A DNA stretch of 54,334 nt from Candidatus Rokuibacteriota bacterium (GTDB taxonomy: Bacteria > Methylomirabilota > Methylomirabilia > Rokubacteriales > CSP1-6): contig VGLJ01000032.1 of NCBI GenBank assembly GCA_016866775.1, forward strand, positions 1 to 54,334, read 5' to 3'. Both the position numbers and the translations under genes were made by a program. The notes under the pieces are model-generated. The model was not told the DNA's origin, searched no databases, and saw nothing but the letters and a program-made list of their open reading frames with translations. How positions within the stretch are numbered: the stretch's first letter is position 1; every line of letters begins with the position of its first letter. Shown here piece after piece: positions 1 to 7,641 of this stretch.

Positions 1-1
1 G

Positions 2-112
2 CGGATCGCGGAGCTTGAAAGCCGGATGCGCGAGGCCGCGCGGCGCCTCGACTTCGAGCAGGCGGCCGAGCTGCGCGACCGCGTGCGCGCGCTGCGAAAG
101 CTGACCGTGTAA
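2..112 (+). CDS. uvrB: UvrABC system protein B, C-terminal end (partial)
   Basis: Only the last 36 codons are in the window. The open frame entering from the left edge reads ELESRMREAARRLDFEQAAE and then LRDRVRALRKLTV before a TAA stop. This is the UVR motif, the short helical hairpin at the end of UvrB that contacts the matching motif in UvrC during nucleotide excision repair. UvrC itself also has a UVR motif, but a complete uvrC lies 1.2 kb downstream, so this is most likely uvrB. A protein with a generic UVR tail (McsA- or ClpC-like) cannot be excluded from so short a piece. Confidence 0.72.
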   Translation, partial: RIAELESRMREAARRLDFEQAAELRDRVRALRKLTV

Positions 113-114
113 TT

Positions 115-135
115 GGGGGGGGCGGTGGACCCCCC
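115..135. other. G6/C6 hairpin after uvrB
   Basis: Six G (117-122) pair with six C (130-135) around a 7-base loop, directly behind the uvrB stop. There is no T-run, so a Rho-independent terminator is not demonstrated. It may be a transcript-end structure or a degenerate member of the GC-rich stem-loop repeats seen elsewhere in the window. Confidence 0.35.
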
Positions 136-151
136 GCGCTATGATCGCGCG

Positions 152-962
152 GTGAGCGTGCGTCCGGAGTTGCCGCCGCTGCGCGTCCTGGTCGTCGACG
201 ACGACGAGGACAACCGTCGCATCGTCTGCCGCTATCTCCCGAACCCGCCGCTCACGATCGCCACGGCGTCCGACGGCCGGGCGGCCATCGAGGCGGTGCT
301 CGCCGCGCCCGCCGACGTCATCCTGCTCGACCTCGAGATGCCGGTCATGGACGGGATCGAGGCGGCGGCGCGCGCGCGACTTCGAGCGCACGACGGATCG
401 CCCGCGCACGGTGATCATCGGCTTGTCCGCGCACCACGACGACGCGCCGCGGGCGCGCTGCCTCGCCGCGGGCTGCGATGTCTATCTGACGAAGCCCGTG
501 TCGCGTGCGGTGTTGCTCCGGACGCTCCTGGACGCCGTGACCTATGCGCGCGCGGCGCCCTCCGTACCGGCCGCGCCGCAGCCCGTCGTGCCCGAGGCGG
601 ACCCCGGCGACCCGGTCGTGATCGATCCGGCGCTCGCGGACAGCGTGGGCCAATTCCTCGGATCGCGGCGCGCCGCGCTCGACGAGCTCGCGGCCACGCT
701 CGGCGCCGGAGAGCGCGGACCGTTGCGGCGGCTCGCGCACAAGCTCGCGGGGAGCTTCGGCCTCTACGGATTCACCTGGGCCGCGGCGGAGTGCGATCGC
801 ATGGCGCAGCAGGCCGAGGACGCGGAGCGCGCCCGGCTCACGGAGATGCTCGCCGCGCTGCGACGGCATCTCGAGACCGTCGACGTGCGGTGCGGTGGCG
901 TCGCCGTCACGAAAGGGGATCCGGCCGATGGAGTCACGCGCGCGCCTGCTCGTCGTGGATGA
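152..962 (+). pseudogene. Response regulator receiver-HPt protein, frameshifted
   Basis: A receiver domain starts at GTG 152 (VLVVDDDEDNRRIV; phospho-acceptor Asp in ILLDLEMPVMDG). The frame is lost near 361-378, inside a GC dinucleotide run. The rest continues in the next frame: RDFERTTDRPRTVIIGLSAH, then the receiver lysine in VYLTKPV. An HPt domain follows with its phospho-histidine in LRRLAHKLAGSFGLYGF. One surplus base in the run explains the break. Together the pieces give a normal receiver plus histidine-phosphotransfer protein, as found in phosphorelays. Whether the shift is real or a sequencing error cannot be told from this sequence; the absence of any other decay favours an error. 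The 3' end overlaps the next response regulator. Confidence 0.75.
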
Positions 963-1314
963 CGATCCGGATGTGCGGCACGTCCTGAAGACGAAGCTCG
1001 AGCAGACCGGTCGCTTCGAGGTCCACACGGCGGGTGGCGGCCAGGAAGGGCTGCGGAGCGCGCAGACGCTGCAGCCCGAGGTGATCGTCTCGGACATCGA
1101 CATGCCCGACGTGGACGGCGGCGAGCTGGCGGCGACGCTCCGCGAGACGCCGTCGACGGCCACGATCCCCGTGGTCTTTCTGTCGGCGCTCGTGTCGCCG
1201 ACCGACACCGGCCAGAGCTCCGGCGGCTGGCCGATGCTCTCCAAGCGCGGCTCGCTGGAGACGCTCATCCGCACGATCGAACGGATGCTCGCCGAGCCGA
1301 AGCGCCGCGCGTAA
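928..1314 (+). CDS. Single-domain response regulator (receiver only)
   Basis: 128 residues forming one CheY-like receiver domain and nothing else. The acidic pocket is LLVVDDDPD, the phospho-acceptor Asp lies in VIVSDIDMPDVDGG, the switch Ser in VVFLSA and the conserved Lys in MLSKRGS. ATG 928 is chosen because an AAAGGGG sequence sits about 9 bases upstream and the fold begins at once. The gene overlaps the end of the receiver-HPt gene, so the two may form one phosphorelay. No DNA-binding output domain is present, so it probably acts by protein contact. Its position between uvrB and uvrC may only be operon convenience. Confidence 0.85.
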   Translation: MESRARLLVVDDDPDVRHVLKTKLEQTGRFEVHTAGGGQEGLRSAQTLQPEVIVSDIDMPDVDGGELAATLRETPSTATIPVVFLSALVSPTDTGQSSGGWPMLSKRGSLETLIRTIERMLAEPKRRA

Positions 1315-1338
1315 GGCAACGAAGAGCGGCCGGACCCC

Positions 1339-1344
1339 TACAAT
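1339..1344 (+). promoter_or_regulatory. Possible -10 box of uvrC
   Basis: TACAAT sits 10 bases before the uvrC ATG and would start transcription about 4 bases before it. No good -35 box is visible. The same very short spacing recurs before lptC, lptF and the peroxiredoxin gene, so near-leaderless transcripts are possible. Confidence 0.35.
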
Positions 1345-1354
1345 AGAGGGCGCC

Positions 1355-3199
1355 ATGGCCCTCGACGAGAAGCTCGCCCGCCTCCCGGACCGGCCCGGCG
1401 TCTACATCTACAAGGACGCCAAGGCGCAGGTCGTCTACGTGGGCAAGGCGGCCTCGCTCCGGAGCCGCGTGCGCTCCTACTTCCAGGAGTCGCGTCCCCA
1501 CGACCCGAAGACCGACAGCCTCGTCCGGCAGATCGCCGACCTCGAGTACATCGTGACCGACAACGAGCTCGAGGCGCTCATGCTCGAGGCGAACCTGGTG
1601 CGCAAGCACCGGCCGCGCTACAACATCATCCTCCGCGACGACAAGCACTACCCGTTCCTCAAGCTCACGACGAACGAGGACTTCCCGCGGCTGCTCGTCG
1701 CGCGCAAGGTGCGCGACGACGGCGCGACGTACTACGGACCGTTCTATCCGGCGACGGCGATGCGCGAGACGTTACGGCTGACGCGGCAGCTGTTCCCGCT
1801 GCGGACGTGCTCGATCACCATCGACGGGCGGCTGGAGCGGCCGTGCATCCAGTACGCGATCCACCGTTGCAACGCGCCGTGCACCGGGTGGGAGACGCGC
1901 GAGGGCTACGCCGACTCCGTGCGCCGCGTGAAGATCTTCCTCGAGGGCAAGGACGAGGACCTCGCGCAGACGCTGACGAAGGAGATGGAGCTGGCGGCGG
2001 CCGAGATGAAGTTCGAGCGCGCCGCGGTGCTGCGCGACCAGATCCAGTCGCTCAATCGCGTGCGCGAGCGCCAGAAGATCATCTCGGTGGACGAGCTGGA
2101 CCAGGACGTGCTCGGCGTCGTGCGCCAGGGCGGGGAGGCGTGCGTCGAGCTCTTCTTCGTGCGCAAGGGCCGGCTCGTGGGCCAGGAGGCGTTCTTCTTC
2201 GACAAGGTGCAGGGCTGGTCCGACGGCGAGATCCTGTCCGCGTTCGTCCGGCAGTTCTACGGCAAGAACGTGACGCCGCCGCAGGAGATCCTCCTGTCGG
2301 AAGAGATCGCCGAGACCGGGCTGCTCGCCGAGTTCCTGAGCGGGCTTGCCGGACGCCGCGTGTCCCTCATCGTTCCGCAGCGCGGCACGCGGCGCGAGTT
2401 CGTCGCGATGGCGGAATCGAACGCGGCCATCGCGCTGCAGAACCACCTGCTGTCGCGCGGCAACCGGACCCAGCTCGTGCAGGAGGACCTGCAGCGCGCG
2501 CTCGGCCTCGCGGGGCTGCCGAATCGCATCGAGGGCTACGACATCTCGCACATCCAGGGCACCGAGCAGGTCGGCTCGCTCGTCGTCTGGGACAACGGCG
2601 CGATGAAGAAGGACGACTACAAGCGGTACAAGATCAAGACCGTCGCCGGCGCCGACGACTTCGCGTCGCTGCGCGAGATGCTCACGCGCCGCTTCAGCCG
2701 CGCGCTCGAGGAGGAGGGGATCCTGCCCGACCTCGTGCTCATCGACGGCGGGCGCGGCCAGCTCAACGTGGGCGTGACCGTGCTCGCGGAGCTCGGGCTG
2801 GACGACATTCCCGTCGTGTCGCTCGCCAAGCAGCAGGAGGAGGTCTATCGCACGGACAGCCTCGAGCCGCTCGTGCTCGACCCGACCGCGCCCGCGCTGC
2901 AGACGCTGCAGAAGATCCGCGACGAGGCGCACCGGTTCGCGATCACGTACAACAAGACCCTGCGCGCCAAGCGGGCGCTGCAGTCGGTGCTCGACACGGT
3001 TCCCGGCGTCGGCCCCACGATCCGCACGAGCCTCCTGAAGACGCTGGGCTCGGCGCGCCGCGTGCGCGAGGCCAGCGTGGCGGAGCTCGCGGCGGTGCCG
3101 AAAGTCACGCCACAGATGGCCCAGCGGATTTACGATCACTTTCACCCCCCGGCCGTGGTGTCGGAACCGGGGAACGGAGAAGAACGTTTCACGCAGTGA
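1355..3199 (+). CDS. uvrC: Excinuclease ABC subunit UvrC
   Basis: 614 residues, the usual UvrC length. UvrC makes the two incisions flanking a DNA lesion after UvrB has loaded. Visible in order: an N-terminal GIY-YIG nuclease (residues about 14-95, GVYIYKDAKAQVVYVGKA) for the 3' cut; the cysteine motif RPCIQYAIHRCNAPC near 160-175; a UVR motif near 205-235 (EMKFERAAVLRDQIQSL) that binds UvrB; an RNase H-like nuclease with IEGYDISHIQG and LVLIDGGRGQL for the 5' cut; and tandem helix-hairpin-helix motifs at the end (VPGVGPTIR). All key regions are present, so the gene looks functional. The linkage to uvrB supports the assignment. Confidence 0.97.
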   Translation: MALDEKLARLPDRPGVYIYKDAKAQVVYVGKAASLRSRVRSYFQESRPHDPKTDSLVRQIADLEYIVTDNELEALMLEANLVRKHRPRYNIILRDDKHYPFLKLTTNEDFPRLLVARKVRDDGATYYGPFYPATAMRETLRLTRQLFPLRTCSITIDGRLERPCIQYAIHRCNAPCTGWETREGYADSVRRVKIFLEGKDEDLAQTLTKEMELAAAEMKFERAAVLRDQIQSLNRVRERQKIISVDELDQDVLGVVRQGGEACVELFFVRKGRLVGQEAFFFDKVQGWSDGEILSAFVRQFYGKNVTPPQEILLSEEIAETGLLAEFLSGLAGRRVSLIVPQRGTRREFVAMAESNAAIALQNHLLSRGNRTQLVQEDLQRALGLAGLPNRIEGYDISHIQGTEQVGSLVVWDNGAMKKDDYKRYKIKTVAGADDFASLREMLTRRFSRALEEEGILPDLVLIDGGRGQLNVGVTVLAELGLDDIPVVSLAKQQEEVYRTDSLEPLVLDPTAPALQTLQKIRDEAHRFAITYNKTLRAKRALQSVLDTVPGVGPTIRTSLLKTLGSARRVREASVAELAAVPKVTPQMAQRIYDHFHPPAVVSEPGNGEERFTQ

Positions 3200-3229
3200 C
3201 GCCTACGCGGCTCGAGAGGAGGTGACCGG

Positions 3230-3484
3230 ATGAAGAAGCTCGTGACCCTGTGCGCGGCCGTGGCGATCGTCGCCGTGGCCGGCAGCCCCGCGTTCGCCTT
3301 CAAGTGCCCCACGATGATCAAGGAGGGCAAGGAGGCGGCGGCAAAGGCGAAGGCCGACGACCCGAAGGTGAAGCAGGCGACGGCCAAGCTCGACGAAGCG
3401 CAGAAGCTGCACAGTGAGGGGAAGCACGCCGATTCGGTGAAGGCCGCCGAAGAGGCGCACGGTCTCCTGGGGCTCAAGAAGTAA
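3230..3484 (+). CDS. Small exported protein of unknown function
   Basis: 84 residues, not recognised. It starts with a typical signal peptide (MKKLVTLCAAVAIVAVAG, cleavage probably after AFA), leaving about 60 residues of Lys/Ala/Glu-rich helix with a single Cys in FKCPTMIKEG. It ends GLLGLKK. The start has the best Shine-Dalgarno in the window (AGGAGGTGA, 3217-3225), implying high expression. A terminator-like hairpin follows. The alternating Ala/Lys/Glu pattern suggests a soluble periplasmic helical protein, perhaps a small coiled coil or metal-binding protein; that is a guess. Confidence 0.8.
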   Translation: MKKLVTLCAAVAIVAVAGSPAFAFKCPTMIKEGKEAAAKAKADDPKVKQATAKLDEAQKLHSEGKHADSVKAAEEAHGLLGLKK

Positions 3485-3499
3485 CTGCAGTCCGGTCGG

Positions 3500-3526
3500 G
3501 CGAGGGGGAGCTTTGCTCCCCCTCGC
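3500..3526 (+). terminator. Terminator-like hairpin after the small exported gene
   Basis: A perfect 11-base-pair stem (GCGAGGGGGAG with CTCCCCCTCGC) and a CTTTG loop, 15 bases after the stop. No T-run follows. It resembles the first hairpin of repeat family C, so it may be a single-hairpin relative. Confidence 0.5.
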
Positions 3527-3556
3527 GGCCATCTCCGCGTTAAGATCGGAGAAATC

Positions 3557-6052
3557 ATGGCGTCCGACCGCTATCCGTTCCGCGAGATCGAAGCGAAGTG
3601 GCAGACGGCCTGGGAGCGAAGCGAGCAGTTCCGCGTCCAGGAAGATCCCCGCCGCCCGAAGTTCTACTGCCTCGAGATGTTTCCGTATCCGTCCGGCCGC
3701 ATCCACATGGGCCACGTCCGCGTGTACGCGATCGGCGATCTCCTCGCGCGCTACAAGTGGATGCGCGGGTTCAACGTCCTCCACCCGATGGGCTGGGACG
3801 CGTTCGGGCTTCCCGCCGAGAATGCGGCGATCGAGCACAACGTCCATCCCGCGGTGTGGACGTCCGCCAACATCGACAACATGAAGGCGCAGCTCCGGAC
3901 GATGGGCATCTCCTACGACTGGAGCCGCGAGCTCGCGACGTGCGACCCCTCCTACTACAAGTGGGAGCAGCTCATCTTCATCAAGATGCTCGAGCGCGGG
4001 CTCGCGTACCGCCGCCGCTCGACGGTGAACTGGTGTCCGTCCTGCCAGACCGTGCTCGCGAACGAGCAGGTGGAGGCGGGCCGGTGCTGGCGCTGCGACT
4101 CCGAGGTCACCCCGCGCGAGATCGAAGGCTGGTTCTTCAAGATCACCGCGTACGCGGACGAGCTCCTCGACTGGTGTGACCGGCTCCCCGGATGGCCCGA
4201 GCGCGTGATCACGATGCAGAAGAACTGGATCGGCCGCAGCGAAGGCGCCGAGTTCGACCTTCCGATCGCCGGCCGCGCCGACGCTCCGGAGCTCAAGATC
4301 CGCGTGTTCACCACGCGGCCGGACACGGCGTTCGGCATGACGTACGCGGTGCTCGCGCCCGAGCACCCGCTCGTCGACCAGGTCGTGAAAGATCCCGACG
4401 AGCACGCGCGCGTCGCCGCGTTCCGCGCCGAGGTCGCGCGCGAGTCGGAGATCGAACGGATGGCCGCCGATCGTCCGAAGCGCGGGCTCCGGCTCAGCGC
4501 GAAGATCGTGAACCCGTTCAACAACGCGGCGCTTCCGCTCTTCATCGCGGACTACGTCCTCATGGGCTACGGCACGGGCGCGATCATGGCGGTGCCGGGC
4601 GAGGACCAGCGCGACTGGGACTTCGCCAAGCAGCACGGCCTCACGATCATCGAGACCGTGAAGCGCCCCGAGGGCTGGGTGGGCGAGGCGTACTCGGGTG
4701 ACGGCGTCAAGATCAACTCCGGCTTCCTCGACGGGCTCACCGTCGCGGAGGCGAAGCGCAAGGCGATCGACTGGCTCGTCGAGCGCGGGCTCGGCGTCGG
4801 CAAGGTGAACTATCGCCTCCGCGACTGGGGCATCAGCCGGCAGCGGTACTGGGGCGCGCCGATTCCGGTCCTCTACTGCGAGCGGTGCGGCATGGTGCCG
4901 GAGAAGGAAGAGCACCTTCCGGTCGTGCTTCCGCGCGACGTGCAGATCAGCGGCAAGGGGGGCTCGCCGCTCGCGGAGGCGCCGTCGTTCGTCAACGCGC
5001 CGTGCCCGAAGTGCGGCGGCAAGGCGCGCCGCGAGACGGACACGATGGACACGTTCGTCGAGTCCTCGTGGTACTTCTTCCGCTACTGCTCGGCGCAATA
5101 TGACGTCGGGATGTTCGAGCGCGCGGCCGCAGACTACTGGATGCCGGTCGATCAGTACATCGGCGGCATCGAGCACGCGGTCCTCCACCTCCTCTACGCG
5201 CGGTTCTACACGAAGGTCCTCCGCGACCTCGGGCTCACGAAGGTCGACGAGCCGTTCACCGCGCTGCTCAGCCAGGGGATGGTGATCAAGGACGGCGCGA
5301 AGATGTCGAAGTCGAAGGGCAACGTGGTGGATCCGGACGACCTCATCCGGACCTTCGGCGCCGACACCGCGCGCCTCTTCTCGCTCTTCGCCGCGCCGCC
5401 GGAGAAGGACCTCGACTGGAACGACCAGGGCGTGGAAGGCGCCTCGCGGTTCCTCAACCGCGTGTGGCGCTTCGTCGTCGCGCACGCCGAGACGCTTCAC
5501 GGCGCGCCGCGCGGCGGCTCAGGGCCCACGACGGAGGCCGGGCGCGCGTTCCGCCGCACGATCCACGAGACGACCAAGCGCGTGACGGACGACATCGAGC
5601 GCGACTTCCACTTCAACACCGCGATCAGCGCCATCATGGAGCTCGTCAACGCGCTCTACGCCTTCGAGGCCGCGTCGTCCGACACGATTCCCGCGCCGGA
5701 GCGCGCCGCGCTCCTCCGCGAGGCCGTCGAGACCGTGCTGCTCCTCCTCGGGCCGATCAGCCCGCACGTGACCGAGGAGCTCTGGTCGCAGCTCGGCCAT
5801 ACGAAGAGCCTCTTCGCCGAGCGCTGGCCCGAGGCGGATCCCGGCGCGCTGCGGCGCGACGAGGTGACGGTCGTGCTCCAGGTCGACGGCAAAGTGCGTG
5901 GCCGCCTCACGGTGGACGTGGACGCGCCGGAGCCGCGCGTGCGCGAGCTCGCGCTCGCGGACGACAAGGTCCGCGCGTGGGTCGGCGGGCGGACGGTGGA
6001 TCGGGTGGTCGTCGTCCCGAACCGCCTCGTCAACATCGTGACGAGATCGTGA
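3557..6052 (+). CDS. leuS: Leucyl-tRNA synthetase
   Basis: 831 residues, a normal bacterial LeuRS length. It attaches leucine to tRNA-Leu and edits mischarged products. The class I HIGH signature is HMGH at residues 50-53 (FPYPSGRIHMGHVRVYAIGD). The CP1 editing domain is inserted in the middle (VFTTRPDTAFGMTY; YGTGAIMAVPGEDQRDWDFA). The KMSKS loop is intact at 582-586, and the anticodon-binding helices and C-terminal domain follow (VVLQVDGKVRGRL). A cysteine pair set in the insert (CPSCQ, CWRCD) looks like a zinc knuckle. It heads the conserved series leuS-lptE-holA-rpsT. Confidence 0.97.
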   Translation: MASDRYPFREIEAKWQTAWERSEQFRVQEDPRRPKFYCLEMFPYPSGRIHMGHVRVYAIGDLLARYKWMRGFNVLHPMGWDAFGLPAENAAIEHNVHPAVWTSANIDNMKAQLRTMGISYDWSRELATCDPSYYKWEQLIFIKMLERGLAYRRRSTVNWCPSCQTVLANEQVEAGRCWRCDSEVTPREIEGWFFKITAYADELLDWCDRLPGWPERVITMQKNWIGRSEGAEFDLPIAGRADAPELKIRVFTTRPDTAFGMTYAVLAPEHPLVDQVVKDPDEHARVAAFRAEVARESEIERMAADRPKRGLRLSAKIVNPFNNAALPLFIADYVLMGYGTGAIMAVPGEDQRDWDFAKQHGLTIIETVKRPEGWVGEAYSGDGVKINSGFLDGLTVAEAKRKAIDWLVERGLGVGKVNYRLRDWGISRQRYWGAPIPVLYCERCGMVPEKEEHLPVVLPRDVQISGKGGSPLAEAPSFVNAPCPKCGGKARRETDTMDTFVESSWYFFRYCSAQYDVGMFERAAADYWMPVDQYIGGIEHAVLHLLYARFYTKVLRDLGLTKVDEPFTALLSQGMVIKDGAKMSKSKGNVVDPDDLIRTFGADTARLFSLFAAPPEKDLDWNDQGVEGASRFLNRVWRFVVAHAETLHGAPRGGSGPTTEAGRAFRRTIHETTKRVTDDIERDFHFNTAISAIMELVNALYAFEAASSDTIPAPERAALLREAVETVLLLLGPISPHVTEELWSQLGHTKSLFAERWPEADPGALRRDEVTVVLQVDGKVRGRLTVDVDAPEPRVRELALADDKVRAWVGGRTVDRVVVVPNRLVNIVTRS

Positions 6053-6627
6053 TGGGGGGTGCGAGACGCACCCCCCCAAGCCCCCCACGCTCCGGGCCCG
6101 GAGTGAATCCGGGCCCTCCGCGACTGCCGATGGGCCTCGTGGCCATCGTCCTCACCGCAGCGCTCTTCGCGGGGTGCGGGTACTCCACGCGAGGGCGTCT
6201 GCCGGCGGACGTGAAGACCGTCGCCGTGCCCGTCCTCGCCAACCGCACCACGAAGCCCGCCGTCGAGACCGAGATGACGCGCGCGCTCGTCGACGCCTTC
6301 GCCACCGACGGGCGGCTGCGGGTCGTGGGGCGCGAGACGGCGGACGCGGTCCTCGAGGGCGAGGTCACGGGCTACGAGCTCGTCGCGATCTCCTTCGATC
6401 CCACCGCGAACATCCGGCGATACCGGCTCGTCGTCACGATGAACGTGCGCCTGCGCGACGTGCGCCGGAACACCGTCCTCTTCCAGCAGCAGGGCCTCAG
6501 CGAGAAGGCCGACTTTCCCGTGTCCGGGGTGGTCAGCGAGACGATCTCGCGCGAGGAGATCGCGCTCCGCGTGGCGACGCTCGACATCGCGCGCGCCGTC
6601 GTCGCGCTCGCGATCGAGCGGTTCTAG
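6052..6627 (+). CDS. lptE: LPS assembly lipoprotein LptE
   Basis: An outer-membrane lipoprotein that plugs and helps fold LptD, the last step of LPS export. The mature part begins with the lipobox LFAGC followed by GYSTRGRLP, typical of LptE, then ADVKTVAVPVLANRTTKP and an alternating beta pattern. Two starts are possible. ATG 6052 overlaps the leuS stop (TGATG) and reads in frame through a copy of repeat A, giving a Pro/Gly-rich leader with arginines. ATG 6130 starts just after the repeat and gives a short uncharged signal. Neither has a clear Shine-Dalgarno. I list the longer form because of the tight coupling to leuS, but the choice is open. Position between leuS and holA is classical. Confidence 0.85.
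   Translation: MGGARRTPPSPPRSGPGVNPGPPRLPMGLVAIVLTAALFAGCGYSTRGRLPADVKTVAVPVLANRTTKPAVETEMTRALVDAFATDGRLRVVGRETADAVLEGEVTGYELVAISFDPTANIRRYRLVVTMNVRLRDVRRNTVLFQQQGLSEKADFPVSGVVSETISREEIALRVATLDIARAVVALAIERF
6053..6128 (-). repeat. Repeat family A, copy A3
   Basis: About 76 bases. Read on the minus strand it matches copy A1 nearly base for base in its first two thirds: GGCAGTCGCGGA, then a 9-base-pair stem GGGCCCGGA / TCCGGGCCC around TTCAC, then GGAGCGTGGGGGGC. The second hairpin is GGGGGGTGCG / CGCACCCCCC around TCT, differing from A1 by paired changes. It fills the gap between the leuS stop and lptE ATG 6130 and is open in the lptE frame. Confidence 0.85.
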
Positions 6628-6630
6628 CGT

Positions 6631-7641
6631 TTGGATCTCACCGCGTTCCTGCGCCAGGTCGAGGGCGGGACCGTGCCGCGGCTCGCGCTGCTCCACGGGA
6701 CGGACATCCAGGCGCTCGACGACGCGCTGGCCGCGGTCACGCGCGCGCTGTTTCCCGATCCGGCCCTCGTCACGCTCGGTCGTGACGTCTTCGACGGGCG
6801 CGAGACGAGCGCCGACGCGATCGCGCTGGCCGCCGACACGCTGCCGCTCGGCGTCGGCACGCGGCTGGTCGTGGTCCGTCACTGCCAGGCGTTGAACGAG
6901 CACGGCATGGACTCGTTGCGCGCCTACGTGGAGCGGCCGGCGCCGACCACCTGCCTCATGCTGCTCGCCGACCAGCTCCTCTCGGGCGAACGCGAGCGCA
7001 AGGCGCATTGGCTCCTCGAGGCCGTGCCGGCCGCGGCGGTCGTCACGCTCGTGCCGCTGAAGGGGACGACGCTGCGCGAGTGGCTGCGCCGGCGTGCCGC
7101 GGCCGAGGGCTACACGGTCACGGACGAGGCGGCGAAGCTCCTCGTCGAGTGGGTCGGCGACGATCCGATCAGCGTGCTCGCCGAGGTGCGCAAGGCCGCG
7201 CTCGCCGGCGGGCCCGACAACGTCGCCGTCGGGACGAAGGAAGTCACGGCCGTGGTCGGCGAGCAGCGGGTGAACGGGATCTTCGACCTCACGCGCGCCG
7301 TCGAGCGGCGCGACATGGGCGCGGCGCTGACGACGCTCGACAGCCTGCTCGACACCGTCGAGCCGCTGGCGGTCATGACGCTGCTCACGCGTTCCCTCCG
7401 GCACACCTGGTCGGCGCGCGAGTGGAGCGCGCGCGGCCAGCCGCCCGAACAGATCGCGCGCATGCTCCGCGTGCCGCCGTTCGTCGCGAAGATCCTCGTC
7501 GAGCGCGGCCGCGGCAGCGCGGGCGAGCGGCTGCCACGCCAGCTCGCGCGCTGCTGGGAAACCGAGCGCCGGCTGAAGTCGAGCGGCGAGCCGCGCGCGG
7601 AGCTGACCGCGCTCGTGGCGGAGCTGTGCGCCGGCGCCTGA
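6631..7641 (+). CDS. holA: DNA polymerase III delta subunit
   Basis: 336 residues. Delta opens the beta clamp in the clamp-loader complex. The N-terminal region (LALLHGTDIQALDDALAAVTRALFPDP) corresponds to the HolA nucleotide-fold domain that reads LLHG-D in relatives, followed by the long helical region (FDLTRAVERRDMGAALTTLDSLL) and a C-terminal collar with RSLRHTWSAREW. It starts with TTG 6631, 3 bases after the lptE stop. The order leuS-lptE-holA-rpsT is widely conserved and supports the call, since HolA sequences diverge strongly. Confidence 0.9.
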   Translation: MDLTAFLRQVEGGTVPRLALLHGTDIQALDDALAAVTRALFPDPALVTLGRDVFDGRETSADAIALAADTLPLGVGTRLVVVRHCQALNEHGMDSLRAYVERPAPTTCLMLLADQLLSGERERKAHWLLEAVPAAAVVTLVPLKGTTLREWLRRRAAAEGYTVTDEAAKLLVEWVGDDPISVLAEVRKAALAGGPDNVAVGTKEVTAVVGEQRVNGIFDLTRAVERRDMGAALTTLDSLLDTVEPLAVMTLLTRSLRHTWSAREWSARGQPPEQIARMLRVPPFVAKILVERGRGSAGERLPRQLARCWETERRLKSSGEPRAELTALVAELCAGA

